This document shows, in pieces, positions 1 through 9,321 of a stretch of 64,000 nt of DNA (its first letter is position 1; each line of letters starts with the position of its first letter). The notes under the pieces are model-generated. The model saw only the letters and a program-made list of their open reading frames with translations, searched no databases and was not told the origin of the DNA. This DNA is from Toxorhynchites rutilus septentrionalis (taxonomy: Eukaryota; Arthropoda; Insecta; Diptera; Culicidae): the NCBI RefSeq assembly GCF_029784135.1, contig NC_073745.1, forward strand, positions 57,615,705 through 57,679,704, read 5' to 3'. The position numbers were made by a program, and so were the translations under genes.

Positions 1-294
1 CACAGTCAAGCAACGGACGACGGCTGGGGGAAAACGTAAATCGTTTTCTCTCATTTTTATTCCTGCCGCAGAGTGAGTTTTCGTTTCGTAATCCCAACAC
101 ATCTCGCATCTCCTAGGTAGGAGTGATTCGGGAAGATAACATGTAAATTTTCTCGATTCATTCCATTTATTCCATCCGATTTTTTTTCTTCTGCTGAGAA
201 TGAGAAATGCTTTTCAATCGTCACGTTCTGAATGTGTAAGGAGTGAAGGAATTTCATTTTTGTTATCTTTTTTTTTTCTTTTGTTCCCCCCCAG
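1..294 (+). other. rdgC intron end upstream of the first visible exon
   Basis: No coding region is supported here. The last 30 bases are a strong polypyrimidine tract ending in CCCCCCCAG, a good splice acceptor for the exon that begins at 295. The start of rdgC, including its phosphatase domain, must lie to the left of the window. Confidence 0.6.
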
Positions 295-473
295 GTATGC
301 TAACCATAACGAAGTGGTGCGAAGCGATGGAGTCCGCGACTAACCTTGGCCTGCCCTGGCGGATGCTGAAGGACAAACTGGCTCCGGTGGACAATCCGAC
401 TGCCTCCGTATCCACCTCCGTTGTGGAGGTCAATTATCGGAAGACGCTGCACCTGTTGGACACGGATTCGTTT
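295..473 (+). CDS. rdgC: RdgC/PPEF-type protein phosphatase, internal exon between phosphatase and EF-hand domains
   Basis: This exon encodes about 60 residues beginning MLTITKWCEAMESATNLGLP, followed by PWRMLKDKL and ending LLDTDSF. It matches the segment of insect RdgC (retinal degeneration C, a Ser/Thr phosphatase that dephosphorylates rhodopsin in photoreceptors) lying between the catalytic domain and the calcium-binding EF hands. The acceptor is CCCCAG|GT; the first two bases complete a codon split with the preceding exon. The donor is TTT|GTAAGT, a near-consensus site that leaves phase 0. The next exon at 19088 continues in phase 0. The catalytic domain is outside the window. I infer that this is an ordinary functional gene, because splice sites and reading frame are intact. 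Confidence 0.88.
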
Positions 474-1247
474 GTAAGTATTGATATTTGATGTTATTTT
501 ATTGGAACAAAAAATTAAATTTGTGAGATTTTCATGTTCTTGAAATGCCTTGAGCTTGATTAGAATTCGTTTTCGAGGTTTTACATAATTTCTAACTTAT
601 CCACAATCAGTGGCGTAGCGCAACCGGGTGATACCCGGGGCGAGTTACTAGGGTGTCACCCCTCCATAATACTTAGTTGTTGTTCTCGAATGAAAAATAT
701 AACTTATCTAAACAAGAAACGTATTCATTATAATATTAGATAGGATGAACAAAAAATCACAAAGTCTTCACGTGTTGGTCACTGGAGCTGATAGTTACAA
801 AATATGAAAATAAATATTATTATTATTATTATGTTTGGTTTATTTCTGCCGGCTTTAACCTTTCAGGTCATTCGCCGTCTCTCGAAGAGTAAATGGTGTT
901 ACAAATACAGTTACATGAGACAGTGGAAAACGAACATCACATCAATACTTTCGAATTTGAAAATCAGTATGAAACGAAGTCTCTCATAACGGGGCTCGGG
1001 GACGGGCAGCGCTCTTGCAGCATTTCTTGCACTTCCTCGTAGCCGTCTTTTTCCAATAAAAATATTCCAGTCCGACGTATGTGACGTTTCTAGAAAATAG
1101 CAAAGGAACAGTATGTGTGTTCATTACGAGGATTAAGATGATACTCACACGGGCTGTACTCAGGCTCCCCGCAGCACCTGCCGCCGGAGGATCATCAGTT
1201 GAAGTCGGGACCTCTCCGGACAGGGATGCTACAGGGAAGGTACTCAT

Positions 1248-1938
1248 TTAAATTTCCCAGAACAAACCGGCATCCTTCAAAAACGACAGAAGAACCTCCT
1301 CACGAACAGGGTCATTGCTGAGAACATCCCTTATTGATGTTGAGAGCTGATAATGTTCTCGCAGGTCATGATATTCCAGGCAATTGATTAACATATGTTC
1401 GACTGTTAATCTGGTGTCGCATGTTGTGCAAATTGGTGGATCACATCTGGAGATCGTGTGAGCATGGGTCACCATTGTGTGTCTCGCACGCAACCTGGAC
1501 AGGACCCTTTGTTCCCGTCTGTTGTCCCTATCATTCCATCGAGTCAAATCGCCTTTAACTTTACTTAACAACCCGGTGGAGCTTCTCCAGTGTCGCGTAA
1601 AGTGAACGATTCGTTTTTAAAGTTTTAAGCTTAAAGTTTTTTTAAAGTTTTTGAAAATGTCAGCCGCAGGAACAGTGTCCGTCGCGAATGCCAGTGCCGA
1701 CCTACCAGCTGCCGCCAGCGTGTCCGCCCGCTCGTTGCCATGAATATTGCTGTGACCGGGGACCCCACACAAAGTTGTCATCGGTGTGCAGTTTATTTCT
1801 ATTGCCTGAATGAATGGGTGCCGTGATTTTCCCGCTTCCAGAGCTGAGAGCACCGAAAGCGAGTCGGTAAAAACGACCACTGGAATATGGGCTGGGACAC
1901 GGCAAACAGCATGTGCTATGGCCGTCGCTTCCGCCGAA
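1248..1938 (-). pseudogene. LINE ORF2, 3' part: RNase H remainder and C-terminal zinc motif
   Basis: The minus strand reads FSAEATAIAHAVCRVPAHIP, then FTDSLSVLSALEAGKS and GHSNIHGNERADTLA: the second, third and last acidic segments of an RNase H fold. Next comes a C-terminal region with a CxxC...H...C pattern (CTTCDTRLTVEHMLINC), common at the ends of I- and Jockey-type ORF2 proteins. The stop is at 1248. There is a frame change between the RNase H part (1617-1880) and the tail (1248-1571), so this end has decayed. GH1 lies immediately 5' of FSAEA. Confidence 0.8.
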
Positions 1939-2121
1939 AAAAAAGACGGGTGGGTAATGTCGGGGACATAACCGGAGTGACGTAGGACTATACAAAGGGG
2001 ACAGTTTTTGTTAAATATATATTTTAAATATATTGTTTTATTTTCTTCTCCTACGTGAATACCTATCTATCCACCTGAAAAATGGATTAGTTTACTGTTT
2101 ACTCTTTATGAACATGTTGAT

Positions 2122-2137
2122 GGTTCTGAAAAGAACC
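2122..2137 (-). terminator. Histone mRNA 3' stem-loop (H2A copy in GH1)
   Basis: The minus strand reads GGTTCTTTTCAGAACC, a perfect 6-bp stem with a TTTC loop. It has CCAAA on its 5' side and an ATCA stretch on its 3' side. This is the processing signal of replication-dependent histone mRNAs, bound by SLBP in place of a poly(A) tail. Confidence 0.8.
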
Positions 2138-2566
2138 TTTGGTGTTGTGTTTTTGTTATCACTCGATATTCCCATCTTGTTCGGTTAAACCTTCCTGTTT
2201 AGCTATTGCGTTTGCCACTCGCCACAGCTTTCACAGTTGGAAAATTTCTTCCCATCCAGCTTGGGACATGTTGTTCAGTAAATTACATTTAATGCAACGT
2301 GCCGGAGAAACACTTTGCCACTCACTGAAACTAATTGTTGCCTTGATGAGCGCCGAACCGAAACTGCTCTGTTCTTGATGCGGGTTTTCTGATTGTCGTG
2401 AGCAGCTTTGCAAGCCAACTCGAGCACTCCGACGGCCGAAACTCTATAATCGCTGTTAGGTATACTGGTGCTCCGGCACCAATCCGTTCGGCCTAGTTAC
2501 CCTTGCGGAGCAATCAGTGAATGCGACAAACAGGGAACTGGAGACCTGCACGGTTCGAGTGAGACT
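2122..2566 (-). pseudogene. Histone H2A pseudogene, downstream copy in GH1
   Basis: From 2566 the minus strand reads [16 protein letters not shown], a stop, LLRKGN, a stop, AERIGAGAPVYLTAIIEF, and then, after a frameshift, VLELACKAAHDNQKTRI. These follow the canonical H2A order [23 protein letters not shown] and on to the alpha-2 helix. The first 15 or so codons are missing, because GH1 is deleted here relative to GH3. Two in-frame stops and a frameshift exclude function. The C-terminal third no longer aligns by eye. A perfect histone-type stem-loop closes the unit at 2137-2122. Confidence 0.85.
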
Positions 2567-3022
2567 TGCTGTGGCATGCCTGTACAGTAAATTACATTCA
2601 ATGCGACGTGCCGAAGCGCCACTCAGTGTCGCATTGGAGGCGATTTTAACCTGTAATTGAACATTTGCGATGACAGTGGTACAGTGTCGACTTTCAATGT
2701 GGGGTCATAATTTGGATCTCTATGTTTACAAAAATGTCCAACTAAATAAGTCGCATTACATGTCCGTCCAATTAGCTAAATGTCGAACTAATAGTAAATT
2801 ACTGTATTTTCAATCTGTAAACAATTTAAGAATTGGTGAAAATTGAATAATCAGGAAAGTCCCCAACAATCAATAAGCTCAGAACAACTGCCAAATTCAC
2901 ATACTCATCAGATCCTGGCAAACAGATTATGAAAAAATCAATTTGTGTTTTATTATTATTTTGGATAATGTTTTAGAAAGCATTGAACTGTATTTCCTAA
3001 ACTCTTTTTTGGAAGGTTTAAT

Positions 3023-3038
3023 GGCCCTGAAAAGCGCC
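3023..3038 (-). terminator. Histone-type 3' stem-loop, one mismatch
   Basis: The minus strand reads GGCGCTTTTCAGGGCC: the histone stem-loop with a G-G mismatch in the stem. It sits downstream of the H2A pseudogene that begins at 3697. The same sequence recurs in GH3 at 24009-24024. Confidence 0.65.
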
Positions 3039-3183
3039 TTGTTTTATGGAATGGTTCCAATTTAGAAAACTTAGTACTCGTGGTTGTGAAAAAAACCATT
3101 TCGAACGCCCTTGATGTCGCCTTGTTCTGGATTTGCCACCAAAGCAGTTTGTATAAAGAACAAACTTTTTTCTTCTGCTACCT

Positions 3184-3388
3184 CACATTCTTTGTGTGGA
3201 CACCGACTGGACAACATCGTTGCTGGACGAGCTGGACGGCGAGGTATCGAGTGCCTTTCTCAAGGCAAGAGGGCGGAGGTGGTAGCGCTGGAGTAGAATA
3301 GAGTAGAGTTTTCAAAGGGCCTTTCTCAAGGCTAGAGACGAATGAACTGCAAAAGTTTAAAGTCTCTATAATACAATACCTTCCTTCC
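3184..3388 (+). mobile_element. SINE-like element, copy 1
   Basis: This is a 205-bp unit starting CACATTCTTTGTGTGG and ending in a CCTTCCTTCC tail. It is flanked by an 11-bp duplication, TTCTGCTACCT, at 3173-3183 and 3389-3399. The paralogous site in GH3 near 24160 is empty with a single TTCTGCTACCT. The same start and tail recur in copies 2 and 3. No clear tRNA A and B boxes were seen. It could be the conserved 3' end of a LINE, but three copies starting at the same base favour a SINE. Confidence 0.75.
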
Positions 3389-4164
3389 TTCTGCTACCTG
3401 ATGCCGTTTTGCGATTGCGTTTGCCACTCGCCACTCGCTGCAACTGCCTGTTGTCTTGATGTCCACCGAACCGAATGTGTTCTGTTCCGAATGCGGGTTT
3501 TCTTATCGTCGCGAGCAGCTTTGCCAGCTAACTCGATCACTTCGGCGGCCGAAACTATATAACGCCGGCTAGGTGGACTGGTGCACTGGTACTAACGCGC
3601 TCGGTCTAGCTACCCTTGCGGGGAACTCCAGATCAACACGGTTCGAGCGGGATTTTGCCTTTCCCTTCACTTTTCCTCCTTTACCATGTCCAGACATGGC
3701 TACTTGTGTTGGTTTGTTGATGTGTTGTGATGCGAACCGATGTGGTGTTTGAATGAGAATGATGGTTACGGCAGCGGAGCGGGAATTTTTAAGCTGACTG
3801 GCTGGCTCGAGAATTACGCATGTGTGAGACTGCGACCAATGTTTCGTTCATTTTTTTCTTTTGACGTAGGATTACGTCTTTCGGGAACATATTGGGGTAC
3901 AAATTGAAAATCGAAAATCGAGCACACCGTGAAAATTGTCCAATTTCAAATGCTTATTGCTCAGTCATTTCATGATGGATTAATGAGATTTTTGCGTCAA
4001 TCAATTTCGGCACTCCATAACAATTTTTTACGTCGAAGAAAATAGTTTATGTCATGAAACTAACTATCGAACAATTGAAAAATCTCAACCCTTATCTTAA
4101 CGGAAATACCTACTTCTGATTGGTCGAAATCTACGACACATGCGGCGAGTCCCTAACAGAGACA

Positions 4165-4376
4165 TCTAAACCAAGCTGCCTGGGGGAAATCGGAATTGTA
4201 AACACATGAAAGTAGGGGGAGCTTTTGTTCCCATTGAAATGTGTTCCCTTACAGAGACATCAAAACCAAGCTGCCTGGGGGAAATCGACATTGCAGATAC
4301 ATGAAAGTAGGGGAGCTTTTTTTCCCACTGACATGTATTCCCTAACAGAGATTTCAAATCCAAGGTGTCTGAGGGT
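4165..4376 (+). repeat. 95-bp tandem repeat, about two units, in GH2
   Basis: Two units contain CCCTAACAGAGACAT, AAACCAAGCTGCCTGGGG and CATGAAAGTAGGG. The same unit forms longer arrays in GH7, GH12 and GH15, and short ones in GH8, GH9 and GH14. Confidence 0.7.
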
Positions 4377-4562
4377 AATCAGCATGTAAATACCCTCGTG
4401 GCCGATAGTTTAACTAACGACGCGCACAAATGGATAGTGCTCATTGTAACTAGTGTGGGCATTCTGATTGCATACGTGCTGGCGAATAAGTTGGGAGCGA
4501 TGAACGAGTGTTTTTATTTTGTTATTTTCGTTCCAATAAGAATCTTTCGATGGGTTGATTGA
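4365..4562 (+). CDS. Hypothetical small membrane ORF (weak)
   Basis: This 65-codon ORF has a hydrophobic core, WIVLIVTSVGILIAYVLANK, and a second hydrophobic patch, CFYFVIFVPIRIF, so two short membrane segments are possible. It lies in a stretch of GH2 (about 4385-4605) that replaces sequence found in sister elements GH8 and GH14, so it may be captured host sequence. I recognise no family and see no clear promoter of its own. Chance remains the more likely explanation. Confidence 0.2.
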   Translation: MSEGNQHVNTLVADSLTNDAHKWIVLIVTSVGILIAYVLANKLGAMNECFYFVIFVPIRIFRWVD

Positions 4563-5752
4563 AGAATAATGTTTCAATGAACTGAACAGAACTTATGCTT
4601 GACAGAATTAAATAAAATTTAAATTTGGAATTTTTATGTTGGTTGCTTCGTGAAATTTCATATCAATGACCGATCATGTATTGTAAAATTTTTAGCACAA
4701 CTGTAAGAGTAAAATTGTATATGGTAGCTATTGTGTTAAAATGACTTGAAATATGAAACGAATTTTTTTCTCCCAAGGAAAGTTCATGCGACGAGCAAAA
4801 TTGGAAAAATGAAGGAATATTCGAAAAAGTGATTTCACATATGCTCTACATATCGTATTGGGTGCTGTTAGCCTAATTGAAATTTGTATTGAGGCAAATA
4901 GCATCGTGTTCCGTTGGGTTTAAAGCGAAAAGAAAATGGGTTGTATAAACACTCAGAAAATAAAAATATAAATGAAATTACCTTTTCCATTTCAAATATA
5001 TTTTCTCTATACTAAAGTAACACTTCATTTCTGGTGAGAAAACTTGTGTTCGATAATGATAATTATCTTATATTACATTGATGAGCTTTTTTTTCTTAAT
5101 TCCATCTATACATAACATAGGAGCCATCTCGTCCAGGACCACAGAGGGCGGCTTTAGTTCGTGATACGCACCATCTAATGAATAATCACCATCTTTCTAG
5201 CATTATCACTCGGTTATGGACACTGGTGGAGTGAACAAACAATACCTTACAACCAGATAAAACGGACCCAAATCATTATCGAAGAGTTTAACAATGTAAT
5301 TCTTTAAACATATCAAAAATCAGCATGCAGCAGATAGCCTAACGGAATCCTACGTCAACTATGCGGTCGTGTCTTGGACACAACCCTCCTGTGACTTTTT
5401 CCTTTCCAATCGTGCTTCATTCTATTTCGCTGCTGCTCTGGTTGCCCGTTTTGGTCGGTACGATTTGAGGAGCACAAAATGGACCAATCAAAAATGGGCA
5501 CATAGTGCATTTTGACAATGCTTGATATTTCACAATTATTCAATTATTTATCTCAAGAAAAATGAAATATTATTCGTAATGATAGATGCGTAGATATATT
5601 TCCTATCAATTGATGCAAAAACCTTTGCGATCTATTGAGAAATGCTCGAGTTATAAGCGTTCCAAATCTTGCATTTTTTCCTACTTGTTCAGTGCCTAGA
5701 TTTCCATTTCACCCCCTATATCTTCCGGTTAGACGTAGTCCTACGTCAAAAC

Positions 5753-7612
5753 CGAGCACAATTTCGGCATTTTAAGACATAAGCCCCTTCCAATGCCGCT
5801 GACTCCAATGCCGACTGAACCGTTGCACTTGGATCCGTCGGTGAACACTCGCATGTGGTGGAGGAATCTTGTGTTCACCAGTTCCGCGAACTTCGCTGTT
5901 GCCACACTAGAGCTGGGGTTTGCTCCTAGTGTTGATGCCAAGCTGGTGTCGATATTGATTCTTCTCTCGAACCATGGCCGTTTGCACACGCGGTGCAACC
6001 GGGCAAGCTTCGGAAAATCAGTTCCAACGTAACTGCGATAGATCTCTTTAGTCACATGGAGCAACACACAATCGTTCCCTGTGGTTTTTTCAAGATAACT
6101 GAGAGCACGTTTGATGATGGTAACTGCAACGATCCAGCGAAAAGGGAGAACCCCTGCCTCCACACAAGCATCTGTTACCGGGGTACCGGGCAAAAGATTT
6201 GAGCAGAGCCTCACCGATCTGTTGTAGAGTGGAGCAAGTACACTTATCAAGCCGCTTCTATTGGTGCACGTTGCTTCCACCCCGTAGAATATGCGGCTAT
6301 TGATGAGAGCTCTGCTGATATTCAGCCCGGTATGCCTGTTCCATCTGGGATGACGCGAGCTGATGGTGCGTAGTAGTCTTAGGCGGCTTTCGCATTCTTG
6401 TTTAGTTCTGCGGAAGTGCGGTGCGAAGGAGAATTTCCGGTCGATGGTCACACCAAGTATCTTAGGTTCGCGCCTGAACGGAATGTTGATGCTTCCCAGT
6501 TTCACCCGAACACCAGTTGCCACATGGTGTGAGTTGCAACAGTGCGTTATCGCGCACTTCTCTGCAGCAATTGAGAAACCGACTGATTCAGCCCAGCGTC
6601 CAATCGCGTTTACCGCGGTTTGTATTTTCCTACGGACTAGACGAATGCTTCTTCCAGACACAGCAATGACGATATCATCCGCATACACAAAGACGTACAC
6701 ATCCCTTGGTAGACAATGGAACACGGAGTTGACACTAACCAGGAACAGTGTAACAGCAAGCGCTGAGCCCTGAGGAACACCATTCACTTCCACAAACTCG
6801 TCGGATTGACATCCTCCAATCCCTACTCTGAACTTGCGGTCAGCTAGGTAATCCTGCAGAAAAAGTCCAAGTCTACCTTTAATACCCCAATCGCGTAGCT
6901 GACGAAGGACTCCCGCACGCCAGACGGAATTGTACGCCTTTGCAATATCCAGGATGGCAATGTCGACGTGCTGACCTGAATCGATGGCGCGCCAGATTGT
7001 GTCGCTAAGTGATCCAAGATAAACACTAGTACCAAAACCCTGACGAAAAGCAAACTGCCGATTGTCTAAATATTTGCCGTCCTCCAGGAACTGCATCAGT
7101 CTACGATTCACCATACGCTCCATAATTTTTCCTACACAAGGTAGTAGGCTAATGGGGCGGAAATCGCTGGGAGACCTCGTCTGGGTTTTCTTGGGAATGG
7201 GAATGACTAATGCAGTTTTCCACGTCGTTGGAATTATACCGTTGTTCCAAATTTGGTTGTATAGGTCCAGAAGCACCCTCTTTCCTTCAATCGGTAGATG
7301 TTTTAATAGGTGGTAGCTGACGTTGTCCATCCCCGGTGAACTGCCTTTGGCCGTCGAAAGGGCGTAATGAAGTTCAGCTCCAGCAAACGGCCTGTTGTAC
7401 ACTTGCGTAGAATCGGGTGGGAAGACGATGGGAAACTGTCGTTCTACGCTTTGTTTACGTGCTATAAAGCGCGCAAGGAGTGCTGTGTCGGCTGATAGCG
7501 AAGCAAAAAATACTGCCATCCGGTTAGCAATCTCAATCGGGTTTGTGATGGCGACACCGTTTTCCACGATGGTGAATCCAGTGCTCCTCCTTTTCCCGGA
7601 TAGTGCATTCAC
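5753..7612 (-). pseudogene. LINE ORF2, middle part: reverse transcriptase and start of RNase H
   Basis: Reverse transcriptase motifs appear in order: DFRPISLLPCVGKIMER, AILDIAKAYNSVWR (catalytic Asp kept), NGVPQGSALAVTLF and FVYADDIVIAV. A thumb/connection region follows, then MRVFTDGSK with the first RNase H aspartate, ending at the GH1 insertion after KLCSV. The frame here is shifted by one base relative to the upstream endonuclease part, near 7630-7660, where HIPRTSGSPR* replaces an expected PHKWFTPLTAELWRRVNAL continuation. The long open frame suggests that the element was active in the fairly recent past. Confidence 0.87.
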
Positions 7613-7632
7613 TCTTCTCCAGAGCTCAGCGG

Positions 7633-9321
7633 TCAGCGGGGTGAACCACTTGTGCGGGGAATATGGTTGCTCGCAACACGAACGATGATGCTCTCGAACT
7701 CATCGGATAAAATCCCTCGATCCATCTCACTCAGGCTCAGCTCACTTGCTATTTCACTTTCATAGCCATCCCAGTTGGCCTTTTCGAATATCCATCTACG
7801 TCTCCGGCTGGTGGCTGGCGGGCACCTGCCGTATCTCACCATTATGGGATAGTGATCAATGTGGCACTTGTCTGAAAACGTTGACCAACTAAGTGAATCA
7901 ACCAGTTGGTGGGAGGAGATGGAGAGGTCAATGGCTGATGTTGATCGACCCCGTGAGAAGGTGATGCTACCGTCGTTCAGAATTATCGCGTTCCGGTTCT
8001 CTACAATATTCGCGATTTCTAACCCCCTACGGCTATCTCTAGAGGATCCCCATAGCGTATGGTGTGCATTGAAGTCACCCAGGAGCAGGAATGGTGTGTC
8101 GATCTGATCTATCAAATGGTCAAGCATGGCGCAGAAATTGGGCTGGTTTTGCGGTACATAGATAGATACAACCGTAATGGCTGCCGGAAACAACATCTTC
8201 CTGGCAATTGCAATCAGTTCGGTGTCCAGTTGTACAGGGGTGGACGGGATATCAGAACGGACTGCAATACCAACAGACTGAAAAATGTTCTCCCCGATTG
8301 CCGCCTCCCATGAATAGCGGTTACCAAACCAACTCGACGGATTCGTATCGCCACGAATATGGGTCTCTTGCAGGGCCAGGCACAGTGGATCTGTACGTGC
8401 AATAATGCACTGCAAGTCTCCCAGGTTATTACGGAGGCCATTCAGATTCCACTGAATGGCGAGTGTGATGTTGACACTGGATGACGTTGACGAGGGTTCT
8501 GGAGAAACGTGAGTAGAGGCAGTGGATGTGTTCAAGTTATATAAACATGAGGAACTTACCCGGGAATAACCCGGGTTCCCCGCAGCATCTGCCGCCGGAG
8601 GCTCATCATTAGTACACGGTACTTCTCCGGACAGGGATGCTGCGAGGGTGGGTGTTGTATGTGTTTCGTTGTTCGTTACATTTATGATTTTCTCTCTGCT
8701 ACAGTGGATCGACGGGTGAAAATGAAGCGGGTAGTGAGGATTGACGAGTGGAATCGGTAAGTTTGCTGGTATTGACTCTGTTGCACTGGCGTTTTCTGCT
8801 GCTTGTGGAGATACTGAAAGCAAACAGACGAGGCCGCCAGTCGTGTTCGTGGAGGAATGAATAGGTGAACTTACCCGGGGGCAACCCAGGTTCCCCGCAG
8901 CATCTGCCGCCGGAGGTTCATCGTTAGAAGTCGGAACTTCCCCGGGCAGGGATGCTACGGGGACTGGTGTTATGCTGACTACATTCGATGTTTCTTTCTG
9001 AGTTGAAATAATTGATGATTCGTACGTTGGGTCAAAATTTACTTTGGTTGTTCTGAATTGCGTTGTTGTTTGTTGCTGTGCGCTAGCTGGATATTCTGAT
9101 ATTCTACTGCCGGCCGCAGAGGAGGCTTCACCATCAACGGGTTGAAGCAAGACGTCCCGGACGGATTCACCTTCCTGCTGCGCTTCTTTACGAAGTGAGG
9201 GTGGTACTTCACATTCCCATTCCTCAAACCGGTTGCTGATGTTGTTATGTTGCGTGCTGTTGTTGTTTATAATGTGAGACTTGGGGTTTGGCGTAGGCTT
9301 ATGACTATTTCGATTTTGCAT
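7633..9321 (-). pseudogene. LINE ORF2, 5' part: linker and endonuclease
   Basis: The start at 9321 (MQNRNSHKP) overlaps the end of ORF1 by 17 bases, as is usual for I-clade LINEs. Roughly the first 290 residues are a Ser/Pro/Thr-rich linker containing two copies of a module like ASLPGEVPTSNDEPPAADAA. The endonuclease-exonuclease-phosphatase domain follows: IQWNLNGLRNN, LALQETHIRG, LLLGDFNAHHTLWG, STSAIDLSISS and CHIDHYPIMV. The canonical SDH of the last motif is IDH here. The frame ends at a frameshift near 7650 just before the reverse transcriptase region. Confidence 0.85.

Larger units (their letters stand above)
3023..3697 (-). pseudogene. Histone H2A pseudogene, upstream copy in GH1
   Basis: An ATG at 3697 opens MSGHGKGGKVKGKAKSRSNR, the H2A N-terminus with R4 changed to H. 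After LEFP a deletion removes the VGRIHRLL segment and shifts the frame. The next frame reads RKGS, a stop, TERVSTSAPVHLAGVI, then another stop and frameshift, and AAEVIELAGKAARDDKKTRI. The C-terminal third is not recognisable. The SINE at 3184-3388 interrupts the 3' part, and a slightly decayed stem-loop lies at 3038-3023. A CCAAT box and a TATA-like TTAAAAAT stretch upstream match those of GH3. Confidence 0.88.
3863..5395 (+). mobile_element. GH2: type-A GH element nested in GH1
   Basis: It starts TTTT|GACGTAGGATTACGTC at 3863 and ends with subterminal AATCCTACGTC, the hairpin around GTGTCTTGGACAC, and CTCCTGTGAC|TTTTT at 5395. GH3 has the empty site near 24840 (TTTCTTTTTCC), so the insertion added one TTTT. 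Inside are a CCAAT-bearing 5' module (TGATTGG near 4117), two units of the 95-bp repeat, a unique segment with a small membrane ORF, and a 3' region in which the histone stem-loop seen in other type-A copies has been partly deleted (near 5267). Confidence 0.8.
1945..5747 (-). mobile_element. GH1: GH-family element carrying two histone H2A pseudogenes
   Basis: The 5' end (minus strand) is the hairpin GACGTAGGACTACGTC at 5747-5732, preceded by TTTT. The 3' end (type B) has an inverted ACTCCGGTTATGTCC region with the hairpin TGTCGGGGACA and ends GTC at 1945, followed by TTTTTTTT. It inserted into the T run of the LINE RNase H reading frame. In sense order it holds a 5' module with a CCAAT-type box, an H2A pseudogene (3697-3023), a spacer, and a second H2A pseudogene (2566-2122). 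Later insertions are GH2 at 3863-5395 and a SINE at 3184-3388. GH3 at 22522-25194 is its paralogue with the same gene order. Confidence 0.8.

Noticed and set aside
2551..2566. GGTTCGAGT motifs as tRNA B boxes
   Set aside because: They are the reverse complement of the H2A codons for SNR (CTCGAACC). No A box or cloverleaf surrounds them.
3080..3301. Open frames through the SINE as host coding sequence
   Set aside because: The target duplication shows that the SINE is an insertion. The frame is the SINE sequence read together with decayed H2A 3' sequence.
2122..3697. Functional histone H2A genes or a real histone cluster
   Set aside because: All four copies have stops, frameshifts or a lost start, share defects with their paralogue, and lie inside repeat ends. 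No H2B, H3, H4 or H1 coding region could be aligned nearby.
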